From positions 84,326,342 through 84,390,341 of the forward strand of contig CM043953.1 in NCBI GenBank assembly GCA_014529385.2: a stretch of 64,000 nucleotides of DNA, given 5' to 3'. Made by a program: the position numbers and the translations under genes. This document shows positions 8,590 to 19,193 of this stretch, piece after piece; the stretch's first letter is position 1, and each line of letters opens with the position of its first letter. The notes below the pieces were generated by a model, which saw only the letters and a program-made list of their open reading frames with translations, was not told the origin of the DNA and did no database searches. Source of the DNA: Adiantum capillus-veneris (lineage: Eukaryota; Streptophyta; Polypodiopsida; Polypodiales; Pteridaceae).

Positions 8590-10385
8590 ATGTCTTTCGG
8601 CACTCGCAAGGGTTCTTCTTCTTCAACAAGGTCCACAACCATTGTGGAAAATGATCCAAAATCTCCTAAGTGTGGAGATAGCAACACAACCACCCAACCA
8701 ACGACATCGGAAACCATGATCATGGCGTACTTGGTATCATTGCAAGAGACCGTAAACAAACAAGGCAAAGACTTACGAGCACTTGCAATGGAGAATGGCA
8801 CACTAAGGGTACTTGTGGTTGAGAATGAGAATCTCAAGAGGACACTTGAGATGCAAACAACACGTTTGACGCAACTTGAAGAGGAAGTCAAGGAATGTAA
8901 ACGCTCTCTTGTGGACTTGAATGCTTTGTAGGAGCGGATGAACAAAGTAGAGCATGACCATGTATTGAAAGAGGAGAAATTTGACACTATGAGCCGGGAT
9001 GTATGCGACATGAAAACAAGTCTTGGGTTGATGTATGTGGTAGCAATGTGGTTTCTAATTCCTCACTCATGCAAGCTATGGTTCAAACAAAGAATGTTGA
9101 GAATGTGGATGTGGAGGAGTTGAAGGAACGGGAGTGACGTTCCAAGAACATTGTTATTCGTGGAATTCCCGAAGAGAAGTTAGAGACACCTCCTGCTCTT
9201 GCCATTGTTATTGAAGATTTCTTCAAAACCCACTTTGGCATGTCCGGAGTTATGGTCTATGGAGCACATACAGTGGGGAAGCAAGGAGCTCCTCGCTCGG
9301 GAGAACGGCCAATTGTATGCACCATGCCGGATGAGACCAAGCGAAAGATTATCCTTGATAATAGTTGGATCTATTTGAGGGATACAAAATGTTTTGTATG
9401 TGAAGATCGCACTATTAAGCAACAAAATATGCGTCGCAAGGCATACAAGGAAAAGAATAATAAAAACAAGGAGATCTCTCATGAAGAAAATATGCCCAAG
9501 GAGGAGGCAAGTCTCTCAAGCAAACAGGGATGCGTGACCTATGAGACCGAGTTACAATTGAAAATATGCTTTTGGAATTGTAATGGATACCCATGGAATG
9601 CGGGGGTTGGCATTGATGAACTAACAAGCAAAGCCGATGTTGTACTTCTTGTTGAAACTTGGGAGCATGATACACAAAGGATTAACGGCTTGGAGGATTA
9701 CAATGTACATTCATTGATGTGGTCAAAGAATCTCAAGCAACGAAGAGGACAAGGAGGGTTAGCATGTATGGTTAAGAAAGGATTGGAAGATTTTGTATCA
9801 ATTGTGAAAGATGACAAGTACAAACGTTATGTATGGCTGAAAATTATGACACCAAAAAGAGCACCCATTTTTATAGCTGGTTGCTATATTCCTCATCATG
9901 ATTCTCCCTTTTATACTCGCATGGATAGAGATCAACCATTTTCTGATTTGGAAGAGGACATTTCTTATTTCACAGGTGAAGGTGCTGTTATTGTATTTGG
10001 GGATATGAATGCTCGCACAAAAACATTGCAACATGATACTCAACAATTTGATATGCCATACATTTCAAGGGAGTTGGAGGAAGTTCACTTGTATGATCGT
10101 ACTTCAATGGATGAGAAAGAGCCGGATCACTATGGAAAGTTACTTTTACACATGTGTAATAGCACGGGTATGCTCATTGCCAATGGTGTATCTTTGTGGA
10201 GTGGAACCAATGGATTTACATGTAGGAGACATAATGGGGATAGTGTGATTGACTATATGCTACTCTTTGAAGCCATCATGTATCGCATAAAGAGTTTTAT
10301 GTTTGGTCAATGGACCCCGGAATCCGACCATTGCACGTTATGTATTGACCTTTCATGTGGAGAAGCAACTAAGCATGATACTTGA
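8590..10385 (+). pseudogene. LINE coiled-coil/ORF1p-like region plus APE endonuclease
   Basis: The ATG at 8590 starts a Ser/Thr-rich segment and then a coiled coil (LVVENENLKRTLEMQTTRL). A TAG at 8929 is in frame with the continuing coil. After a frame change near 9060-9110 and a TGA near 9135, the frame reads KNIVIRGIPEEKLE. It continues in the style of the L1 ORF1p RRM/C-terminal domain to LRDTKCFVCEDRTIKQQNMRRKAY. Without any break it runs into the endonuclease (LKICFWNCNGYPW, VVLLVETW, VFGDMNART, DSVIDYMLL, PESDHCTLC), whose catalytic Asn, Glu, Asp and His positions are all present. It stops at a TGA at 10383. Confidence 0.8.
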
Positions 10386-12950
10386 TAAACCGCAGCCAAG
10401 GAAAAGAGAAGTTATCACTATGTATGGATTTCAAAACGGGGCACCAATGTACATTGAAATGGTTGAGCAAAAATTATGTGGATGACCAAAGCTTCAATGT
10501 GATGCACCATTGGAAACTAAATGGGAAGCTTTCAAGAAAGCTATTTTGTTCTTGTGCGGACAATGCATTGCCATAAAGCATCTCCATGGCATCAACAAAG
10601 ATAGATCACGCAAAAGGTATGTTTGATAAAGAATGTCAAGATGCTCGAAAGTCCTGATAAAGCTTGATTGCAACTATGGACAAGACAACTATCGAATTCA
10701 ATTGTACATTTGCAATACAATAATATAAGGCATTGATTCAAATGAAGAGAAGAAGATGGGAAGTAAAGCAACAAGAATTTCAAGTCCAAGAAAAGGCACA
10801 TGCATGTGGAAGATTTTGGAGAAACTTGAGAGGCAAGCGGGTTGAGAATTTTGGTAACTTGAGTCTAGTGGATATGTACACACATTGTAGGCAATTATAT
10901 GAGCAAGAAAATACTGAAAGAATGCCATTTTATGGTTCACTCCCATGTATGCCATCTTTTTTTACTATTGAGGATGTATGCGGTGGGCTTGAAAAGTTGG
11001 CCACTCACAAAGAGGGAGATCTTCAAGGTATCAAGCCGGAGATGATCAAATGGACGGGAAATTTTACCCATGAGTGGATGTGTGATATGTTCAACCTTGC
11101 ACTTCAACATGGTATGCCTTATGATTGGAGTACTAATTGGGTTAAGCCTTTGCATAAAGGAGGGATGTAAAGAATGTAAGCAACTACCGGACTATAATGA
11201 TTGGGTCTCTTATGGAAAAGTTGTTTGGGTGCATAATGGAGATGAAATTGAGTGATTGGGCTGAAGAGAATGACAAGCGTGCAAAGGGACAAGCGGGTTT
11301 TCATCGATGCCATAGCACCATTGATCATCTTGTCACTCTTCGTGTTCTCATGGAGGAAAGTCGGTTGAAAGGCAAGCGATTGTATTGTTGTTTTGTGGAC
11401 TTTAAGAAAGCCTTTGATATGATTCCATGTAACAATTTGTGGAGAAGGATGGAAGAACTCCAAGTGCCAAGTGAGTTTATGCTTGCGGTTTTCGAATCTA
11501 TGAGAAGGTGATTTGTCAATTGCGCATGGGAAGAGAAATTTCAGAAATTTTTGTAAGCACTATTGGGGTTAAACAAGGATGTCCATTGTCACCAACTCTC
11601 TTTGGTCTATGCATTGATCAATTGGAACAAATGGTACTTGACTTTATGCAAGAAGAAGGCATTGAAGAGGTCACTATTTGCAATGCGGTAATCATGCTTT
11701 TGTTGTATGCGGATGATGTAGTGCTTCTAGCACACACTTTAGAAGATGCACAAAAGCTTATGGTTTTCCTTGAGAACTTTTGCTTGCATAGTGGGCTGAT
11801 TGTAAATGAATCCAAAACAAAGGTTATGCTTGTGAAAACCAACCATAAGGAGAAGCCATGCATTGTGTACAACAACAAGACACTTGAAGTTGTTGAGAGC
11901 TTTAAGTACCTTGGCCTTGAGGTTCCATCCAATCACAAGTGGTATGAATGTGCTATGCGTCGTTTGGAAGCGGGAAAGAGAGCATATTATGCATTTGAGA
12001 ACATGTGTAATGCGGGAAACATCAAGTGTTGGGTTCTCAAAAAGTATCTTTTTGATGCATTGGTGACACCGGTTCTTCTTTATGGAGTTGAAGTGTGGGG
12101 CAGGAGCATCTCAAAGTCTACTTTGAAAGAGTTTGAGAATGTCCAAAAGCGTTTTCTTACAAAATTTCTCCAAGTTAAGACACAAAAACCATATATGCTC
12201 CTACTTCTTGAGTTGGGATCTCTTCCAATTGAGGTTATGGGCATGGAAAGGGTTGTGGAGTACATGATAAAGATGCGTCAAAACCCCTCACATCGACTTC
12301 CTACAATTGCATGGGAAGCAAGCAAAAAAGTTCAAAAGACGCATAAAAGCAAGATCTTGAGCACGGGATGGATGCAAGACATAAAGAAGTGGTTTGGGAG
12401 ATGGGATGCATTACACTTGCTACATGATGCTTCAATTGACTCTCAAGTGAATGAAGCTTTTCTACAACGCTAATGTATTACGGCTTGGGAGAAATCCGGT
12501 GGGTCACGCTTCATACATTACACCACCTATATTGCCCCCAATTACAAAACCATGTTCTTCGCTAAGAGAGGAAACCGTACTCACACTTACATGCTTGAGC
12601 CTATTCCCTTGTCCGCGATACGAACAATCGCAGCAATTCGGCTTAGCTCCCATTTCCTTCGATGCGAGATAGGGCGTTGGGGCAATGGAGAAGAGTCAAA
12701 TCGATTGTGCACATTATGCTCATTGCAAGTTCGAGAGTCTGAGTACCACACACTACTAGAGTGCTCAGCTTTTGATCACATCCGAACTTGCTTCTCTCAC
12801 ATTTTCAGCCATAACTTAGACCTACACACTTTCCTCTCCCAGCCAAAGTGTGGGCTCTCCATTGCGACTCTCATCACTACAATTTTGGAGCATCGAGAGT
12901 CACTCATCAACCATATACATACTACACCACATGTAACTTTGGTCCTATAG
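10386..12950 (+). pseudogene. LINE reverse transcriptase and C-terminal zinc motif
   Basis: Pieces at 10733-11170, 11197-11511, 11508-12473 and 12552-12950 form one decayed RT. The visible motifs are IKPEMIKW, FVDFKKAFDMI (first catalytic Asp), GVKQGCPLSPTLFG, LLLYADDVVLLA (YADD) and LIVNESKTKVML. The C-terminal piece carries CTLCSLQVRESEYHTLLEC, the usual zinc-binding motif of plant LINEs. Frame changes fall near 11165, 11510 and 12470. The segment from 10386 to 10730 is too decayed to read confidently. Confidence 0.8.
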
Positions 12951-12978
12951 GTCATATTTGACCTCCGAGGACGATAAT

Positions 12979-13017
12979 AAAATCTATCTATCTATCTATT
13001 TCTCTCTCTCTCTCTCT
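12979..13017. repeat. (TCTA)n tail passing into (CT)n
   Basis: Short TCTA repeats follow the LINE RT and are then replaced by CT repeats. A simple-repeat tail of this type is usual for non-L1-poly(A) LINEs. Confidence 0.6.
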
Positions 13018-13112
13018 CCTTTCTATAGCTTAGCATATTTAAAGAGAGAGAGTGAGAGACTCCCATTACTAACGGCGCGCGTGGAGCATGTTTCACTGTA
13101 TAAAAATAGAGG

Positions 13113-13174
<62 letters not shown>

Positions 13175-13247
13175 TTCTATAGCTTAGCATATTTAAAGAG
13201 AGAGAGTGAGAGACTCCCATTACTAACGGCGCGCGTGGAGCATGTTT
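13018..13247 (+). repeat. Direct duplication of a 75-bp unit carrying a TACTAACGGCGCGCG arm
   Basis: The copies at 13018-13092 and 13173-13247 both read CTTTCTATAGCTTAGCATAT, then a GA-rich run, ACTCCCATTACTAACGG, GCGCGCGTGGAGCATG. The offset is 155 bases, with (CT)n between them. The upstream copy holds only one arm of the hairpin described next. Confidence 0.9.
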
Positions 13248-13282
13248 TTGACCCCAAAAAACACCTCCGCGCGCCGTTAGTA
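13221..13282. repeat. Perfect 15-bp hairpin module (module 2)
   Basis: TACTAACGGCGCGCG at 13221-13235 and its exact reverse complement at 13268-13282 flank a 32-base loop. Confidence 0.9.
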
Positions 13283-13423
13283 TAAGGGTACAGAAAGACT
13301 CTCTCTCTCTCCTTCCCCAGTCTCTACACTTTCTTCCTCTCTCTATAACACACAGACACACATACACAGACAAACACACACACTCGTGGATACACTCCAT
13401 CTCTCTCACTCGTGGATGCACAG

Positions 13424-13482
13424 TACTAAAGGCGCGCAAACAGACATGCAAACCGGATGTGCCTCTCTACGCGCGCCTTTAG

Positions 13483-13484
<2 letters not shown>
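13424..13484. repeat. Perfect 14-bp hairpin module (module 3)
   Basis: TACTAAAGGCGCGC at 13424-13437 and its exact reverse complement at 13471-13484 flank a 33-base loop whose sequence differs from the other modules. Confidence 0.9.
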
Positions 13485-13522
<38 letters not shown>

Positions 13523-14153
13523 CTCTGTGTGTGTGTGTGTGTGTGTGTTGTATTTGTGTGTGTGTGTGTGTCTGTGTGTGTGTATGTTATATTTGTGTCT
13601 CTGTGTATTTGTGTGTATGTTATATTTTTCTGTGTGTGTGTGTGTGTGTGTGTGTCTGTATGTGTGTGTGTGTGTATGTTATATTTGTGTGTGTGTGTGT
13701 GTGTGTGTGTTGTATTTGTGTGTGTATGTGTGTTGTATTTGTGTGTGTTTGTGAGTGTATGTGTGTGTTGTTTGTTAAGACAAAGCTAGATATGGAATAT
13801 ACTCTGACAGAAATAGAGAGAGAGATAGAGGGAAAGGTAGAGGGACATTTCGAAGCAGAGGGAGAGAGAGAAAGAGAGAGGGAGAGGGCCAAACCTTCTA
13901 AGGACGCAGACCTGCGTTATGTCGAAGATGGGTCGGCTTTCTGTTGGAGACGCAGACGACGGCTCTCTCTCTCTCTCTCTCTTTCTCTCACTCTCTTTGA
14001 CGCGGTGTGGTTTTTCTCTCTCGTGACCTTTATATGTGACGTACAAAAGTATACGGGCTCAATAATGACCGTATGTGTGACAACATGCAATTATATTCTA
14101 TTTTATAGTAACACGTGTGGTGCCGCCGTGTGTATCCATTATAAGTGTGATTT
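13485..14153. repeat. (GA)n and long (GT)n microsatellite block; no gene
   Basis: GA repeats to about 13520 pass into interrupted GT repeats to about 13770. From 13771 to 14153 there is GA-rich and mixed sequence with no gene I can support. Reading frames here encode only Cys-Val, Arg-Glu or Leu-Ser repeats. Confidence 0.9.
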
Positions 14154-14181
14154 TGAGAGAGAGAGAGAGAGAGAGAACCAT

Positions 14182-14265
<84 letters not shown>

Positions 14266-14347
14266 TGAGAGAGAGAGAGAGAGAGCCTCATTACTGCCAG
14301 AGAGTGATAGAGAGAGAGAAACAAAGAGCCTCATTACTGCCACAGAG

Positions 14348-14417
<70 letters not shown>

Positions 14418-14436
14418 CCTCATTACTGCCAGAGAG

Positions 14437-14481
<45 letters not shown>

Positions 14482-14498
14482 GGGGGACTCATCACTGT

Positions 14499-14540
<42 letters not shown>

Positions 14541-14573
14541 AGAGAGATATAGAGAGGGGGACTCATCACTGTT

Positions 14574-14604
<31 letters not shown>

Positions 14605-14610
14605 GATTGA
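14154..14610. repeat. (GA)n with embedded minisatellite
   Basis: Long GA runs alternate with a unit containing CCTCATTACTGCCAGAGAGT (near 14285 and 14420, with a variant near 14330). A related unit, GGGGGACTCATCACTGTTA, appears near 14482 and 14560. It looks like a GA microsatellite that captured a short tag and was amplified together with it. Confidence 0.85.
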
Positions 14611-14840
14611 CAGACAAAAAGCAATGGAGGAGACACCTCCCATGGAGTTTCTGCAAACTCCACCAACAAAAGGTGATCTCTCACTCTGTCTCTCTGTATT
14701 TCCAACAGTTGGTAGCAAATTGTGTGTGTGTGTGTAAACAAAGAAAAATCCATACTGTTGTTCAACACACACACACACACACACACCTCAACACATACTT
14801 ACATAGACACTCTGTGTGTGTGTGTGTGTGTGTCCCCGTG

Positions 14841-14901
14841 TACTAACGGCGCGCAAAGCCAACGAAACACTAGCTGCAGCTCTCTCCGCGCACCTATAGT
14901 A
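14841..14901. repeat. Imperfect 14-bp hairpin module (module 4)
   Basis: TACTAACGGCGCGC at 14841-14854 pairs with GCGCACCTATAGTA at 14888-14901 (three mismatches) across a 33-base loop. Confidence 0.8.
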
Positions 14902-14910
14902 AATTTATGA

Positions 14911-14911
<1 letters not shown>

Positions 14912-14991
<80 letters not shown>
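14912..14991. repeat. (CT)n microsatellite
   Basis: A nearly pure CT run of about 80 bases. Confidence 0.95.
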
Positions 14992-14994
<3 letters not shown>

Positions 14995-14998
14995 GGAA

Positions 14999-15049
14999 CT
15001 TAAGGCGCGCGTAGAGAGTTGTAAAAATTATGTTTTTGTCTATGCGCAC
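14999..15049. repeat. Left half of a hairpin module (module 5) split by the Tat element
   Basis: CTTAAGGCGCGCG starts at 14999. Its partner, CGCGCCTTTAGTA, lies at 24875-24887 on the far side of the Tat retrotransposon. Without the insertion the loop would again be about 33 bases. Confidence 0.75.
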
Positions 15050-17021
15050 TGAAAGCGGATTTTTTGAGATGGGGCTCAACTCAAGGCTCCCACCAGACAA
15101 CCACTCCGTGAGACCCTACACACGCATATTTCTTAGGGGCACCACCCTCTTTTATGGAGAAAGAAGCCATATACAACACACACACACACACACACCTTCC
15201 TTATGTGCTTCAACACAAAATGCCCTTCAACCATTCAACACACACTCCTTAAGCAATCCCTTTGAACACTGCACAAACTCACATGCAAAGATTGACCTTC
15301 ACCATATTAGTGCTCATATACTTCTAAGAAAAGCAAGCACAAAACCTCAAAACTCAAAACACCATAATGCACAAATACTTGACAACTCCTTTCCTTTCCC
15401 AAAAGAAGAGACTACTTACACACATAAGGCGGCATGCATAGAGAGCTCTTCTCCATCTATGCAGCCCCAAGACTTACTTACACACAACATAAGGAGAGAA
15501 GCCAAGCAAATAGACACCATGGTGCACGAAAAACTTTCTCAACAAACAAGCAACCCAATGAGCACAAAATATGAGAAGCTGCCAAGATAGGCTTACCAAT
15601 TTTACATGCGTTTAGAGCAAAAGTGTGACGACGACACCCCAATTGCAACAATTTGTTGATCAAACCATGATATAGATCATTGAACTTGATATCCTTGCTC
15701 TCATATAGAATATACAATCCTTATTTTAGGGATGAGTATGATAAGAGAAATGTTTGCAAGAGAATGGTAGCAATAGCATATTGATGCTCTCTCTATGGTG
15801 CCGCTTATGATAGCGAGCTTAGGAAATGGATAGGGAGACAAGAGGAGAGAGAGATTAGGGCTTCCCTAACCTTAGAGGAGCTTATTTGCAGCAATGGAGT
15901 AGGTGTGTGTATTTTTGTGCTTGCCAAAGGGCCTTTTTATAGCTGTACAAGACCTTGGGTTATGTTAAACTTGACTAGGGTAGGTAATTAACCATAGTTA
16001 GGTTCCCTTTTGACCATTCCTTCAATTATGAAAATAAGGGACTTATTTTTTCATTAAAAATAGTCTTTTAAGTCGTGGAGGCTCCATAAGGGTTGATAAT
16101 GTATGTGGGCCCCACCATGATGTCCCTCCAGTGGCTCCTGCAGAGTGTCCCCATCCTGTTTGTTGTGTCTCTGGAAGCATCTTGAGCCGACCCCTCCACA
16201 TGCAAGTGGTTTTTAACTCCCCATTGGTATTTTAGAATGTTGGAGAAGTCAAGAAAACTTTTCACCTTTGTGGTTTACCTGATTGTAACTTTGACCTGCA
16301 GTAACTGCATCCGCAGCACCTTGTTTTCACCATAACTTTCAGCTTGTAACTCAGAATTGGATGCTGTAAAAGGCAAAGTTCACCTTCTCAAAGTGTTTAA
16401 GCTGATTTTGGAGTGTTCCTCAAGTATACCCACGAGCTAAGGAGTTCAAGATGCATCCAAAACACCTTTTGAACCAAGTCTCCTTGTAGGGGGCCCTTTA
16501 GCATGCATGCAAGGTGTAGCATGCTTTTTTCAAAAGAGAATCCACCTTAAACAAATGAGGTAGGCTCCAATAAAGTTTGATTTATTGGGGATATACATTA
16601 TATTTAAGATTTGTTGACCAACACAAGTAAATGATCCAAGAGTTGGGTCACATAGTGGTGGGGAAGGGAAGGCCTACAAGGTTAACCCTACCCTTGAGAG
16701 AAGTTGGGTAAGATAAGTGCCCATAAATTATTTATTTACAAATTATGGGATGTAGATAGTTATTTAAATTAGTAAAGGTAATTAGTTAAAATAATATGTA
16801 GTAAAAAACTAGGAGAGTAGAATTAAGTTTACTATTTACATTTAGCATGAAGAAAGAAATATGATGTAAATGCATAAAGATCTAAGAAGGGTAAGGTGTT
16901 TGTATGGAAAAAGGCTATTACGGAAAGAGAGAATGAACACTAGGTTAAAACTTTGATAAAAAATATGTACATTTGAGTAGAAATGTAGTTCAAATGCAAG
17001 GTTACCATTTAACGCTACTCA
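15050..17021 (-). repeat. Tat element 3' LTR
   Basis: The LTR reads TGAAAG...CTACTCA on the plus strand, so TGA/TCA ends form the short inverted repeat. It matches the LTR at 22889-24874 along its length. Any ORF inside it has an equivalent in the other LTR and is not a gene. Confidence 0.92.
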
Positions 17022-17045
17022 TATTAGCCCTCCCCCTTCATCTAG
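17022..17045 (-). other. Polypurine tract of the Tat element
   Basis: On the minus strand GATGAAGGGGGAGGG lies just before the 3' LTR, the expected site for plus-strand priming. Between here and 17187 there is a T/C-rich stretch (17084-17130) and no gene. Confidence 0.7.
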
Positions 17046-17186
17046 GATCATTTATGATCCTAGATGAAACAAAAGAGTTTTTTCCTTTTCCTTTTTTTCT
17101 TTTTTTTTTCTTTTTTTTCTTTTTTTTCTAAAAAAAGGAGGAGCGATATACACTCTTTTACTCCATTAGACCTGCTTTTCATTACC

Positions 17187-18246
17187 TCAATCCCATAAAT
17201 CGGAGATGGGAGGGTTGCCTTGGGTATGTTGAGATTCCAAGGCTGGTTCTTCTTTGCACATCAAAGATTTAAAAATAGGTGGAGCATTTGCCAAGCCGAA
17301 GGGAGCCATGCCAATTTGGAGCTTAGACGATGTAGGTAGATGACTTCCTATCAACGGATTGATACGTTGAAAGTAAGGCTTTAATCTCCATCCATTGACT
17401 CTGGTCTTGTGGAGTTTTCCTGATAAATCTGCTAATCTATAACTACCATTCCCAAACTTTGTTTTTATCATGAAAGGTCCCTCCCATCTTTGCAAAAACT
17501 TTTTGTCAAGTCGAGTATCAAGTCGGTTATCATAGCGAAGAACCAACATACCTTCCTTCAATCCTTTCCCCTTGAGCTTCTTGTTGATTTTGTCCCTTTG
17601 GCTTGTGGCTTGGGCAGTGTAATAGTCGATGGACTCTTCTCTATCAAGCTCAAGTCGTTGAAGATCTAAAATTCTTTCCTACAAAGCTTCTTTTGGCCTC
17701 TTTTCTTCCCGTGAGAGAATGCATAGGTTTGCAATCTCCACCTCAATAGGAAGGAGTGCCTCCTGTCCATATACCAAATGAAAAGGAGTGAATTGAGTGG
17801 ATACCTTGAAAGATGTTCTGTATGCCCATAGAGCTGCGGTCAAATGGCGATCCCAGTCGTTTGGTCGATCTGCAACCTGCTTAGAAATGATTTTACATAT
17901 CATTCCATTCACCTTTTCAACCAACCCATTGCACTGAGGGTAGTAAGGTGTAGAATGCAAATGTTTGACTTTTAACTTTGTCAAAAGATTATCTAGGAGC
18001 TCTGCTCTAAACCCTGGACCACGATCTGACAAAATCTCTAATGGTGTGCCGAATCTACTGCATATGTGATCAAAGATAAATTTTGATACCTCCTCGGCTG
18101 TAATTCGTGTTGTACTTGCTGCCTCCGCCCATCGTGTCATGTAATCTACTCCCACAATGATGAAGACCTTCCTGGTAGATGTGCGAGGTAAGGGGCCTAT
18201 TGCATCCACACCCCACTTCTCAAAAGGACCATACGAAATTATTGGA
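17187..18246 (-). pseudogene. Tat integrase core and C-terminal domain
   Basis: The core (18209-17679) shows WGVDAIGPLPR, ILSDRGPGF and NGLVEKVNGM, the D, D and E catalytic residues, plus YGQEALLPIEVE. A TAG at 17679-17681 interrupts the same frame. The C-terminal domain (17561-17187) then reads RWEGPFMIKTKFGNGSYRL and WRLKPYFQ. The tail after that (MAPFGLANAPPIF) resembles a stray RT fragment. Integrase inserts the cDNA into chromosomes. Confidence 0.9.
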
Positions 18247-18248
18247 AC

Positions 18249-19190
18249 TCAAGGCTCATAAGTGAGTCGTCGATCTCCAGCAATCTGACAACCTTTGCAT
18301 GACTTACACCAATGCTGGACATCACGATGTAGACTTGGCCAAACAAACCCAGTTTGGAGGAAAAATATGATGTCCTTCAATTCCTCTTGGCCTTGGTACT
18401 TTGGTTCGTAGAGCTTCACACCTCCCACCATGATCTGAAGTTTCTCATTGGCGAGATAATGTGCTTCCTTGTTGAGGGTTCTCACAACATGCTGTACCTG
18501 TGTAGCTTCAAAGTTCTTTATCAAAGACTTCACCTGTCTAAGCCACTCCACTAGAGTAGGGTTCTTGCACTTCCATATCCCTTGGATTTGCCTAATAACT
18601 AGTAAGGAATCACCTTTTATTATAAGTCTTTCGATGCCAAGTTTTCTGCATTCTTCAAGCCCCAACTTTAAGGTGACATACTCAGCCTCATTATTAGAAT
18701 GAACATTTTCCAAGGTGATACCTTTCTTAACAAGAACTTCCCTTTGTGTACTTAGAATAAGAACCCCCCCTGCTGCCTGATCGTGTTGTCGTCGGTAAGC
18801 TCCATCAAAGCAAAAAATGTGTGCATTGTCCATCTCCTCCTCATTATTTTGTGGTGTAGCTTTGTCTCCTGCCTTTGGTGACTCTTTCCTTTCTCTCACT
18901 TTGTATGTGAGAATGTCTGCAAGACCTGCCCTTGTGCTATCTTCCACAAGAAAAGTGTATTCTAACTCTTGAAGTTCTAGAACCCATTTGGCTATCCTAG
19001 ATGAGAGGCTCATGTGTTGCGCAACATATGGTAAATTGTTTTCCATGGTGAGAATGAAAAATGGTGCAGGTAAGAGATATGATCGGAACTTTCTTACCGC
19101 AAACATAATTGTGAATACCACCTTCTCCATATCGGTGTAGTCCTTCTCTGCAGCGGTCATGACTTTGCTTGCAAAGTATACTGGCCTCAT
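18249..19190 (-). pseudogene. Tat RNase H end, second (archaeal-type) RNase H and integrase zinc region
   Basis: This lies in frame with the preceding RT ORF after a TGA at 19194-19196 and ends at a TGA at 18249-18251. It starts MRPVYFASKVMTAAEKDY, the end of the Gypsy RNase H. A separate domain follows: FCFDGAYR, AAGGVLI, NNEAEYVTLKLGLE, IKGDSLLVIRQI. These supply the Asp, Glu and Asp of a second RNase H. It ends with HRDVQHWCKSCKGCQ, the zinc-binding start of integrase. A second RNase H is characteristic of plant Tat elements. Confidence 0.9.
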
Positions 19191-19193
19191 GTA

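Larger units (their letters stand above)
8560..13000 (+). mobile_element. LINE (non-LTR retrotransposon), degenerate
   Basis: An L1-like order of domains is visible: coiled coil, ORF1p-like domain, APE endonuclease, reverse transcriptase and a C-terminal Cys/His motif. It ends in a short (TCTA)n tail near 12980-13000. The 5' boundary is not marked, and I see no target duplication. Several stops and frame changes show it is dead. Confidence 0.8.

Noticed and set aside
13485-14620. Long open frames of Cys-Val, Ser-Leu and Arg-Glu repeats
   Set aside because: They are translations of GT, CT and GA microsatellites in phase. There is no complex sequence, no consistent start and no splice signals.
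15030-15590. A 186-codon frame at the start of the Tat LTR
   Set aside because: It lies within the LTR, its equivalent in the other LTR is shifted by an indel, and it has no recognisable domain.
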